Source of the DNA: Lysobacter enzymogenes
GTDB taxonomy: Bacteria; Pseudomonadota; Gammaproteobacteria; Xanthomonadales; Xanthomonadaceae
Length of the DNA: 64,000 bases
Direction of reading: 5' to 3'
NCBI RefSeq assembly: GCF_023617245.1
Contig: NZ_CP067396.1
Location: 4,030,001-4,094,000, forward strand
Under the pieces are notes generated by a model, which ran no database searches, was not told the origin of the DNA, and worked only from the letters and a program-made list of their open reading frames with translations. Positions 57,312-64,000 of the stretch are shown in pieces; position 1 is the stretch's first letter, and every line of letters begins with the position of its first letter. The translations under genes were made by a program, and so were the position numbers.

Positions 57312-58318
57312 GCGCGGCCCCGGCCCGCGCCGACGCCGCGCCCGCCCCCGCCGCGCGCAGCCTATGGCGGCGCGGGCGCGCGCGCATGCACGCCTGGACC
57401 CGGCCGCGCCTGCCCGAGGCGCTGCCGGTCCAGTTCGACCGCCGCCGCATCTACGTGCTGCCGACCGGCTTCGGCGCGTTCTACGGCGCGCTGCTGACGG
57501 CGATGATCCTGGGCGCGCTGAACTACAACAACAACCCGGCCTTCCTGCTGGCGCTGCTGCTCGGCGGCGCCGGGCTGGCCAGCCTGATCGCGGCGCAGTT
57601 GCAACTGGCCGGGCTGCGCATCGTCGCGGTCGACGCCGAGCCGGTGCCGGCCGGCAGCGCGATGCGCGTGCGGGTGCACGCGCGCGCCGCGCCGGACCGG
57701 CCGCGCCAGGGGTTGCAGGTCGACGACGGGCTCGCCGGCGAACTCGAACCGGCGCGGCTGGACCTGGAACAAGGCGCCGGCGAAGCCGAGCTGCGCATCG
57801 CCACCCACCGCCGCGGCTGGTTCGACCTGCCCAAGTTGCGCGTGTCTACCACCCGTCCGCTCGGGCTGGCACGGGCCTGGTCGCACGTGTGGCCGGAAGC
57901 GCCGCTGCTGGTGTATCCGGCGCCGGAAGCGCACGGGCCGCCGCTGCCGGTCGGCGGCGGCGATCCGACCGTGACCCGGCTGCATCCCAGCGGCGACGAC
58001 GTCCACCATTTGCGCAACTATCGCCCCGGCGACGCGCGCCGGGCGATCGCCTGGAAGCATTCGGCGCGGCGCGACACGCTGCTGGTGCGCGAGTACGAGC
58101 AACCGCTCGGCGCCGACGTCGAACTCGACTGGCACCGCCTGCACGGCCTGCCGCAGGAAACCCGGATCTCGCGCCTGGCGCGCTGGGTCGACGAGGCCGA
58201 GCGCGACGGCTGCCGCTATCGCCTGACCCTGCCCGGCCACAACCCGCTCGGCCCCGGCAACGGCGCCGCCCATCGCCACGCCTGCCTGCGCGCGCTGGCG
58301 CTGATGCCGCATGGCTGA
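57308..58318 (+). CDS. DUF58 membrane protein
   Basis: Up to 336 residues. Two helices (near residues 54-74 and 78-98) follow a basic N-terminus, then a soluble part with the DUF58 signature (DDVHHLRNYRPGDARRAIAWKHSARRDTLLVREYEQ near residue 227). DUF58 proteins are usual partners of MoxR ATPases. The start is ambiguous: a TTG at 57308 overlaps the MoxR stop, and the first ATG is at 57386. The stop overlaps the TgpA start by eight bases, so coupling downstream is clear. Confidence 0.9.
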   Translation: MSAAPARADAAPAPAARSLWRRGRARMHAWTRPRLPEALPVQFDRRRIYVLPTGFGAFYGALLTAMILGALNYNNNPAFLLALLLGGAGLASLIAAQLQLAGLRIVAVDAEPVPAGSAMRVRVHARAAPDRPRQGLQVDDGLAGELEPARLDLEQGAGEAELRIATHRRGWFDLPKLRVSTTRPLGLARAWSHVWPEAPLLVYPAPEAHGPPLPVGGGDPTVTRLHPSGDDVHHLRNYRPGDARRAIAWKHSARRDTLLVREYEQPLGADVELDWHRLHGLPQETRISRLARWVDEAERDGCRYRLTLPGHNPLGPGNGAAHRHACLRALALMPHG

Positions 58319-60317
58319 GGCCCTGCCCGCCGCGGCGCTGGAACCCGGCGCGCGCCGCTGGGCGCTGCTGGCCGGCGCCAGCTGCCTGCTGCCGCTGCTG
58401 CTGCAGTTGCCGGCGAAGATCGCCGCGGTCGTCGCCGCGACCGGCCTGGTCGTCGGCGCGCTGTCGTGGCGGCGGCCGCTGCCGGCACTGGTGCGGCTGG
58501 TGCTGGTGATCGCCTTGGTCGGCACGGTGCTGGTGCTGGCGCGCTTCGCCGTCGGCCGCGATACCGGCTGCGCGCTGCTGGCGGCGATGTTCGCGCTGAA
58601 ACCCTCGGAGACCTACACCCTGCGCGATGCGCGCAGCCTGATCGGCTTCGCCCTGTTCGGCCCGTTCGCGACCTTCCTGCTCGACCAGGGCCCGCTGTCG
58701 CTGACCCTGGGCCTGGCGGCCTCGACGTTCGCCCTGGTCACCCTGCAGCGGCTGGCCCAGCTCGATGCGCTGGCGCTGCCCGGCCAGCCGCCCGAGCCGG
58801 CCGCGCCGGTGCGCCAGCAACTGTGGTCGATCGCGCGCCTGATCGGCATCGGCCTGCCGCTGGCGCTGGCGGTGTTCTGGCTGTTCCCGCGCCTGGCCGC
58901 GCCGCTGTGGGGCGTGCCCGACCGCGCCCTCGCCCGCCCCGGCCTGTCCGACCGGATGTCGCCGGGCGAGCTGATCGAGCTGATGAACGACGAGACGGTG
59001 ACCCTGCGCGCGCGCTTCCATGGCGCCGCGCCGCCGACCTCGCAGATGTACTGGCGCGGGCCGGTGCTGTGGGACTTCGACGGCCGCACCTGGACCCAGC
59101 CGCGCTGGTTCCGCGGCCTGCCGGCGGCGCCGTTCCAGGCCTCGGCCACGGTCTGGGACTACGACCTGGAAGTCGAGGCGACCGACAACCGCCAGTTCGT
59201 CGCCCTCGACCTGCCGCTGGCCGCGCCGGCGCGCTCGCAGCTGAGTTACGACTACGGCCTGTACGCGGAGCGCTCGCTGACCTCGCTCAGCCGCTGGCGC
59301 CTGCGCTCCTCGCCGCCGCGCGCGTTCGAGCCGGAGCTGCGGCCGCTGCTGCGCCGCGCCGCGCTGGAACTGCCGGCCGGCTACAACCCGCGCACCCTGG
59401 CGCTGGCCGCGCAGTGGCGGCGCGAGGCCGGCGCCGACGATGCCGCCGTGGTCGAGCGGGCGATGCGCATGTTCCACCGCGAGTTCGCCTACACCCTGGA
59501 AACGCCGCTGCTGGGCCGGCACTCGGTGGACGAGTTCCTGTTCGAGCAGAAGGCCGGTTTCTGCGAGCACTTCAGCTCCTCGTTCGTGGTGCTGATGCGC
59601 GCGGCGGGGGTTCCGGCGCGGGTGGTCACCGGCTACGCCGGCGGCTACTACAACCCGGTCGGCGGCTATTGGCTGGTGCGCCGCTCCGACGCCCACGCCT
59701 GGGCCGAGGTGTGGCTGCGCGGGCGCGGCTGGGTGCGCATGGACCCGACCGCCGCGATCGCGCCCGAACGCATCTACGACACCCTCGCCGACCGCACCCC
59801 GGGCGCCGGCGGCCTGTTCGGCGGCATCGGCGCGTCCACGCCCTTGTTCAACGTCGGCGACTGGCTGCGCCGCGGCTGGAACGATTTCGTGCTCGGCTTC
59901 GACGCCAGCCGGCAGGAGCGGCTGCTGCGCCCGTTCGGCGTGGACCGGCTCGACGGCCCGCGCCTGCTCGCGCTGTTCGTGCTGTTCGCCAGCCTCGCCG
60001 GCGCCTGGATGATCTGGCTCAGCAGCCGCGGCGAACGCGAGCGCGACCCGGTGCTGCGCGCCTGGCATGCGCTGGGCCGCCGCTACCGCCGGCTGGGCCT
60101 GGAACGCGAGCCGCACGAGCCGGCCCTGGCCTGGGCTGAACGCGTCGCCAAGGCGCGGCCGGATCTGGCCGCGCCGCTGCGCCGGCTCAGCCAAAGTTTC
60201 AACGATTGGCGGTACGCTGACAGCCAACCCGGGCGGCGCGAAGCCCGAGCACTGCGCAACGAACTGGTCCGGACGCTACGCGCGCACCGCCCGACCCGCA
60301 CTGGAGAACCTCGATGA
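58311..60317 (+). CDS. tgpA: Transglutaminase-like membrane protein (TgpA, DUF3488)
   Basis: A 668-residue inner-membrane protein. Several helices fill residues 17-200; a periplasmic transglutaminase-like domain follows, with Cys near residue 418 (KAGFCEHFSSSFVVLMR), His near 462 (RRSDAHAWAEVWL) and Asp near 478 (WVRMDPTAAI), so the triad is complete. A further helix near residue 560 and a cytoplasmic tail (HALGRRYRRLGLEREPHEPALAWAERVAKA) close it. Pseudomonas TgpA is essential and linked to cell-wall or envelope assembly. It overlaps the DUF58 gene and the Slp-like gene. Confidence 0.93.
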   Translation: MAEALPAAALEPGARRWALLAGASCLLPLLLQLPAKIAAVVAATGLVVGALSWRRPLPALVRLVLVIALVGTVLVLARFAVGRDTGCALLAAMFALKPSETYTLRDARSLIGFALFGPFATFLLDQGPLSLTLGLAASTFALVTLQRLAQLDALALPGQPPEPAAPVRQQLWSIARLIGIGLPLALAVFWLFPRLAAPLWGVPDRALARPGLSDRMSPGELIELMNDETVTLRARFHGAAPPTSQMYWRGPVLWDFDGRTWTQPRWFRGLPAAPFQASATVWDYDLEVEATDNRQFVALDLPLAAPARSQLSYDYGLYAERSLTSLSRWRLRSSPPRAFEPELRPLLRRAALELPAGYNPRTLALAAQWRREAGADDAAVVERAMRMFHREFAYTLETPLLGRHSVDEFLFEQKAGFCEHFSSSFVVLMRAAGVPARVVTGYAGGYYNPVGGYWLVRRSDAHAWAEVWLRGRGWVRMDPTAAIAPERIYDTLADRTPGAGGLFGGIGASTPLFNVGDWLRRGWNDFVLGFDASRQERLLRPFGVDRLDGPRLLALFVLFASLAGAWMIWLSSRGERERDPVLRAWHALGRRYRRLGLEREPHEPALAWAERVAKARPDLAAPLRRLSQSFNDWRYADSQPGRREARALRNELVRTLRAHRPTRTGEPR

Positions 60318-60802
60318 ACCGCCTCCGTCTTGCCTTGTTAGCCGCCGGCGCCGCGCTGCTCAGCGCCTGCGCCACCGCGCCCCAGCCGCTGCAGGGGGCG
60401 TTCACCGCGATCACTCCGTCCGACGCGGCTGCCCGCGACGCCACCGGTTCGGTGGTGCGCTGGGGCGGACGCATCGTCGGCGTCGAGCCGCAGGCCAACC
60501 GCACCTGTTTCGAGATGATCTCGACCCGGCTCGGCGACACCGGCCGTCCGTACTGGGCGACCGACGACACCGGCGGCCGCTTCCTGGCCTGCCGCACCGG
60601 GTTCTACGATCCGGCGCTGTTCGAGAAGAACCGCGAGGTGACCTTCACCGGCCGCATCGACGGCTTCGAATCGCGCCGCATCGGCGAGTACGACTATCGC
60701 CTGCCCAAGCTCGATGCCGACGTGGTGTACCTGTGGCCGCTGCGCCAGCAGGTCGACGTGATCGAACGTCCGTCGCCGTGGCCGTGGTGGGGCTGGTGGT
60801 AA
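60314..60802 (+). CDS. Slp-family outer-membrane lipoprotein
   Basis: A 162-residue lipoprotein. The lipobox is LLSAC with Cys near residue 19. The Slp pattern is visible in GSVVRWGGRIVGVEPQANRTCFEM, GRFLACRTGFYDPALFEKNREVTFTGRI and RRIGEYDYRLPKLDADVVYLWP. Slp in E. coli is a starvation-induced outer-membrane lipoprotein of unclear role. The ATGA overlap with the TgpA gene couples it to the MoxR operon, and it ends with a tryptophan-rich tail (PWPWWGWW). A terminator follows. Confidence 0.9.
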   Translation: MNRLRLALLAAGAALLSACATAPQPLQGAFTAITPSDAAARDATGSVVRWGGRIVGVEPQANRTCFEMISTRLGDTGRPYWATDDTGGRFLACRTGFYDPALFEKNREVTFTGRIDGFESRRIGEYDYRLPKLDADVVYLWPLRQQVDVIERPSPWPWWGWW

Positions 60803-60838
60803 GTCCCGCGCGCGGCTGAGGCCGCGCCCGTTGGATGC

Positions 60839-60866
60839 GACGAAGGCGCCCCTGGGGCGCCTTCGT
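60839..60866. terminator. Bidirectional terminator between the Slp gene and the HIT gene
   Basis: ACGAAGGCGCC and GGCGCCTTCGT form an 11-base-pair stem with a CCTG-type loop. It is followed by TCGTTGT on the plus strand. It lies between convergent genes and may serve both. Confidence 0.75.
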
Positions 60867-60932
60867 TCGTTGTGCGGCGGCGGTCGCGCGCAGCAGGCGA
60901 CGCGGCCCGCGTCGCCGACGCTCCGCCGCGGC

Positions 60933-61286
60933 TCAGCGCGGCGTGCCGAAGCGGCCGAGAGGGTCGCCGGCGAGCAGGTGCAGGTGCAGCTGGAACACGG
61001 TCTGGCCGCCGTGCTCGTTGCAGTTCATGACCACGCGGTAGCCGTCTTCGGCGAAGCCCTCGCGCTTGGCGTACTGGGCGGCGGCGTAGGCGAGCTTGCC
61101 GACCACTGCGGCCTGTTCGGGCTTGAGTTCGTTGAGCGTGGCGATCGGCGTCTTCGGCACGAACAGCACGTGCACCGGCGCCTGCGGGGCGATGTCGCGG
61201 AACGCGATCAGGTCGTCGTCTTCATAGACGATGTCGGCCGGCAGTTCGCGGCGGATGATCTTGCCGAAGATGGTGGGGTCGGTCAT
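60933..61286 (-). CDS. HIT-family (HinT-like) nucleotide-binding hydrolase
   Basis: A 117-residue enzyme, about the length of HinT, that cleaves AMP-type phosphoramidates. The family signature is IIRRELPADIVYEDDDLIAFRDIAPQAPVHVLFVPK, and the histidine triad is in QTVFQLHLHLLAG near residue 103. The start MTDPTIFGKI is the normal one. It is convergent with the Slp gene and 118 bases downstream of recR. Confidence 0.95.
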   Translation of the reverse strand: MTDPTIFGKIIRRELPADIVYEDDDLIAFRDIAPQAPVHVLFVPKTPIATLNELKPEQAAVVGKLAYAAAQYAKREGFAEDGYRVVMNCNEHGGQTVFQLHLHLLAGDPLGRFGTPR

Positions 61287-61404
61287 GGCGGGCTCGTCGG
61301 GACTCGGGACCGGCGAAGCGTACCAGCCACGCCGTTACCCCGACCGCGCCGGCCGCGGGCTGCGCCGCGACCGCGACCGAAACCGAGCCGAATCCCGAAC
61401 ATCG

Positions 61405-61998
61405 TCACACCTCGGTCCGGCTGCCGAACGCATGCGACAGCGTGCCGCGATCCACGTATTCCAACTCGCCGCCCAGCGGCACGCCGTGCGCCAGCCGGCT
61501 CGGCTTGACCGCGTGCTGGCGCGCCAATTGCGCCAGGTAGTGCGCGGTGGCCTCGCCTTCCACGGTCGGGTTGGTGGCGATGATGAGTTCCTGCACCTCG
61601 CCCTCGGCCAGGCGCGCGGCCAGCGAGTCCAGACCGAGCTCGCGCGGGCCGATGCCGTCGAGCGGGCTGAGCCGGCCCTGCAGCACGAAGTACAGGCCGC
61701 GGTAGCCGGTGGCCTGCTCGATCGCCAGCCGGTCGGCCGGCGATTCCACCGCGCACAGCAGGTGCGCATCGCGCGCGGCGCTGGCGCAGGTCGGACAGAC
61801 CTCGCTTTCGCTGAAGTCGCGGCAGCGCACGCAGTGGCCGATCTTCTCGATCGCCTCGCTCAGCGCCGCGGCCAAGCGCTGGCCGCCGGCGCGCTCGCGC
61901 TCGAGCAGGTGGTAGGCCATGCGCTGGGCCGATTTCTGGCCCACGCCCGGCAGCACCCGCAGCGCGTCGATCAGTTGTTCGAGCAGGGCGCTGCTCAT
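61405..61998 (-). CDS. recR: Recombination protein RecR
   Basis: A 197-residue DNA-binding protein that works with RecO (27730) in gap repair. A helix-hairpin-helix (LIDALRVLPGVGQKSAQRMAYHLL) is followed by the zinc finger CVRCRDFSESEVCPTC and a Toprim domain (LLCAVESPADRLAIEQAT, then YFVLQGRLSPLDGIGPRELGLD). A C-terminal Walker-B-like region (EVQELIIATNPTVEGEATAHYLA) is also present. The order dnaX-ybaB-recR on the minus strand is conserved in most proteobacteria. Confidence 0.97.
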   Translation of the reverse strand: MSSALLEQLIDALRVLPGVGQKSAQRMAYHLLERERAGGQRLAAALSEAIEKIGHCVRCRDFSESEVCPTCASAARDAHLLCAVESPADRLAIEQATGYRGLYFVLQGRLSPLDGIGPRELGLDSLAARLAEGEVQELIIATNPTVEGEATAHYLAQLARQHAVKPSRLAHGVPLGGELEYVDRGTLSHAFGSRTEV

Positions 61999-62026
61999 GC
62001 GCGCGCGCCCTTCGCGGCGGCGGCGT

Positions 62027-62260
62027 TCACTCGGAGGTGGTGAAGGTGCTGCGCGCGGTCGGCTCGCGGTTCATCGAGCGCACCACGTTGAGCACGACGA
62101 TCGCGCCCAGCAGCGGCAGCAGCCAGACCATCGCCGACTGCAGGCCCTTCTGCGCGCCGGTGAGATCCGGCTCGCGCCAGACCGCCCAGGTGGCGTAGAG
62201 ATCCAGCCCGAGCAGGCCGGCCGCGACCAGCGCGGCGGTGATACCGATATGCAAACCCAT
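62027..62260 (-). CDS. Small two-helix membrane protein
   Basis: A 77-residue protein with helices near residues 5-27 and 43-63 (IGITAALVAAGLLGLDLYATW and QSAMVWLLPLLGAIVVLNVV). The second helix with WLLPLLGAIVVL has the look of phospholipase-D-N-type segments, but the match is weak, so I leave it unnamed. It is placed between ybaB and recR, 19 bases after ybaB, and is probably co-transcribed with both. Confidence 0.7.
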   Translation of the reverse strand: MGLHIGITAALVAAGLLGLDLYATWAVWREPDLTGAQKGLQSAMVWLLPLLGAIVVLNVVRSMNREPTARSTFTTSE

Positions 62261-62279
62261 GGGATTCAGCCCCGCCCGC

Positions 62280-62600
62280 TCAGAACGGCAGCTTCATGCC
62301 GGGCGGCATCGGCATGCCGGCGGTGGCCGCCGACATCTTCGCCTGCGACTCGGCGTTGATCTTGTTGACCGCGTCGTTGAAAGCCGCGGCGATCAGGTCC
62401 TCGACCATTTCCTGGTCGCTCAGCACGCTGGGATCGATGCGCACCTTGCGGCACTCCATGCGGCCGGTGACGGTGATGCTGACCATGCCGCCGCCGGCGC
62501 TGCCGGTGACTTCGATCTTGGCCAGTTCTTCTTGGGCGCGCTGCACGTTTTCCTGCATCTTCTGCGCTTGTTGCATGAGTTGGGCGATGTTGCCGCGCAT
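62280..62600 (-). CDS. YbaB/EbfC nucleoid-associated protein
   Basis: A 106-residue DNA-binding protein (E. coli 109). The N-terminal helix NIAQLMQQAQKMQENVQRAQEELAKIEV is followed by the strands TGSAGGGMVSITVTGRMECRKVRIDP and the helix EMVEDLIAAAFNDAVNKINAES, then a Met/Pro-rich tail. The gene is in the usual dnaX-ybaB-recR order. Its role is in chromosome organisation and gene regulation. Confidence 0.95.
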   Translation of the reverse strand: MRGNIAQLMQQAQKMQENVQRAQEELAKIEVTGSAGGGMVSITVTGRMECRKVRIDPSVLSDQEMVEDLIAAAFNDAVNKINAESQAKMSAATAGMPMPPGMKLPF

Positions 62601-62802
62601 GGTGGTGGTCCTGCTGTTTTCGTGAAGGGTTCGGTGATCGGGTCGGCGCGGGGCGGACGGCGAGCCGGGCGGGCAAGCGATCCGGGCCGGCCGTCCCGGC
62701 GGCTCGCGCGCGGCGAGTGTGGCATGCCGCGCCGACGCCGAAGGCGACGCTACAGGTGTTGGGCCGGCGGCGGCCGCGCGCAAGGGCGGCCGCGCCGATC
62801 CG

Positions 62803-64000
62803 TCAGGCTTCGTCGAACGGGCGGATCGAATCGGGCACGAGCCGGGCGCCGTACTGCTCGATCAGCCGGCGCACGTCCGGATCGTTCATGAACACGTCCT
62901 CGGCCCGCGCCTGGCGCTCGTCGCGCGCGCGCAGGTTGCGCGCGTGCACCGACTCGCCGTTGCCGTGGCCGGCGCTGTCCGCCGCGGTCTCGAAGCGGAT
63001 CTGCGGCGGCGCGCCCAACGGCGCGGCCAGCGCGTCGGCGACCAGCTTGATCAGCGCCGGCGCCTTGAGGTGTTCGTCGTTCGGGCCCAGCGCCAGGGTC
63101 AGCACGCCGCCGGCGTAGCCGAGGAAGGCAGCGTGCTCGGCCAGGATCCGAGCCGGCCCGCGCAGGCCGCTGCCGTCGATCAGCGCGTGCCAGGCGCCGT
63201 CGTCGGCGATGGCGGCGGCGCCGGCCGGCGCGGCGGCGCGCGCGGGCATGGTGATCGGTTCGGCCGGGGCGAGGATGTCCTCGCGCGCGGCGGGCGCCGG
63301 CGGCGCGACGGGCACGGGCGGCGCCACGGCCGCGCGCGGCGGCGGCGCGTCGCGCGGATCGTCCTCGAACATCGGGCCGCCCGCGGACGACGCGGCGGCG
63401 AGCTGGTCGGCATCGCGCGGGTCGTCTTCGAACGGATTGGCGGGAGCCGGCGGCGCGGGCTTCGGCGCGGCGACCGGCGTCGCTTCGCGCGGAGCATCCT
63501 CGAACGGATTGGCGCGAGCCGACGGCGCGGGCTTCGGCACGGCGACTGGCGCCGCTTCGCGCGGGGCGTCCTCGAACGGGTTGGCACGGGCCGGCGGCGC
63601 GGGCTTCGGTGCCGCGGCCGGCGCCGCGTCGCGCGCAGCGTCCTCGAACGGATTGGCGCGGGTCGGCGGCGCGGGCTTCGGTGCGGCGACCGGCGCCGCG
63701 TCGCGCGCGGCGTCCTCGAACGGGTTGGCGCGGGCCGGCGGCGCGGGCTTCGGCGCCGCGACCGGCGCCGCGTCGCGCGGGGCGTCGTCGAACGGGTTGG
63801 ACATCGCCGGCAACGCGCGTGCGGGCGCGGCCTCGCGCATCGGATTCGCGGGCGGCTCGGCCGCGGGCTTCAGTGCGACCGCGGGCTTCGGCGCAGACAC
63901 GCTGCCGGCGGGCGCCGTTGCCGGCTCCTGCGGCGCCCACGGCGGCGCATCGTCGCTGGCGTTCTCGCCGGCGACATAGGCCGGGCGCGCTTCGCGCACC
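62803..64000 (-). CDS. dnaX: DNA polymerase III tau/gamma subunit, 3' part
   Basis: The C-terminal 398 residues or so of the clamp-loader subunit; the ATPase domain lies beyond the window's right edge. The last 130 residues (WHALIDGSGLRGPARILAEHAAFLGY, HLKAPALIKLVADAL, PDVRRLIEQYGARLVPDSIRPFDEA) are the domain that binds the polymerase alpha subunit. Before it is a Pro/Ala linker with six tandem copies of a 24-residue NPFED unit. The order with ybaB and recR supports the identity. Whether gamma is made by frameshifting cannot be judged because the site is outside. Confidence 0.9.
   Translation of the reverse strand, partial: VREARPAYVAGENASDDAPPWAPQEPATAPAGSVSAPKPAVALKPAAEPPANPMREAAPARALPAMSNPFDDAPRDAAPVAAPKPAPPARANPFEDAARDAAPVAAPKPAPPTRANPFEDAARDAAPAAAPKPAPPARANPFEDAPREAAPVAVPKPAPSARANPFEDAPREATPVAAPKPAPPAPANPFEDDPRDADQLAAASSAGGPMFEDDPRDAPPPRAAVAPPVPVAPPAPAAREDILAPAEPITMPARAAAPAGAAAIADDGAWHALIDGSGLRGPARILAEHAAFLGYAGGVLTLALGPNDEHLKAPALIKLVADALAAPLGAPPQIRFETAADSAGHGNGESVHARNLRARDERQARAEDVFMNDPDVRRLIEQYGARLVPDSIRPFDEA
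63360..63806 (-). repeat. Tandem 72-base repeat inside dnaX (NPFED units)
   Basis: Five near-identical units of 24 codons follow the pattern ANPFEDAxRDAAPVAxPKPAPP, with a diverged sixth (FEDDPRDA) at the low-coordinate end. Units differ mostly by single substitutions at the DNA level, which suggests recent expansion. The array forms a negatively and positively patterned disordered linker between the ATPase and alpha-binding parts of tau. Confidence 0.9.

Noticed and set aside
63360..63806. CRISPR or non-coding satellite
   Set aside because: The period is exactly 72 bases, in frame with dnaX, and codes for a regular protein repeat.

Overview
The window is about 70% GC and its gene content points to a Lysobacter chromosome (Xanthomonadaceae, Gammaproteobacteria). 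The strongest clue is an almost exact alpha-lytic protease precursor (12202-13398, minus), a Lysobacter hallmark, followed by a diverged paralogue. The rpoE-rseA-mucD order, the S-methylthioinosine phosphorylase and many short palindromic intergenic repeats fit the same family. No rRNA, tRNA, CRISPR array or prophage was seen.

Layout. 1-10.4 kb: a von Willebrand lipoprotein, a GAF-GAF-GGDEF-EAL c-di-GMP enzyme, an ECF sigma factor with an overlapping Ala/Pro-rich membrane partner, a YigZ-type protein, an ABC exporter and a small secreted protein. 10.5-13.4 kb: two tandem secreted proteases. 14-18.4 kb: small membrane and hypothetical genes, an L,D-transpeptidase overlapping an AidB-type acyl-CoA dehydrogenase, and a cold-shock protein. 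18.6-24.3 kb: purine salvage (mtiP, hpt) coupled to nagZ, a CYTH protein, rlmD and a YdbL-like lipoprotein. 24.4-27.3 kb: YdbH-like AsmA-type protein, divergent from a receiver-Hpt phosphorelay protein. 27.7-33.8 kb: recO, era, rnc, a DUF4845 gene, lepB and lepA in the conserved order. 34-37.4 kb: envelope-stress module mucD, rseA, rpoE. 37.7-39.8 kb: a fused enoyl-CoA hydratase/3-hydroxyacyl-CoA dehydrogenase. 39.8-41.8 kb: repeat-rich accessory island with an IS30-family transposase. 41.8-53.1 kb: a long minus-strand cluster (yceD-rpmF, fabH, kinase-like gene, fabD, fabG, acpP, fabF, pabC, mltG, tmk, holB, pilZ) joining fatty-acid synthesis, folate, cell-wall, nucleotide and replication functions. 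53-60.8 kb: a coiled-coil protein, Maf/YceF, an ArnT-like glycosyltransferase, then a coupled MoxR-DUF58-TgpA-Slp operon. 60.9-64 kb: HIT protein, recR, a small membrane protein, ybaB and the 3' end of dnaX, which carries a tandem protein repeat.

The window is mostly core genome. The less ordinary material is the protease paralogue with a changed S1 pocket, a TonB-receptor-like VQVTGSR motif shared by two non-receptor proteins at one locus, a kinase-like membrane protein without the usual catalytic Asp placed inside the fab cluster, the tau linker repeats, and at least four families of intergenic repeats, one of which appears to have been disrupted by the IS30 element. I see no clear new multi-gene system. 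All calls come from reading the sequence; no database search was run.
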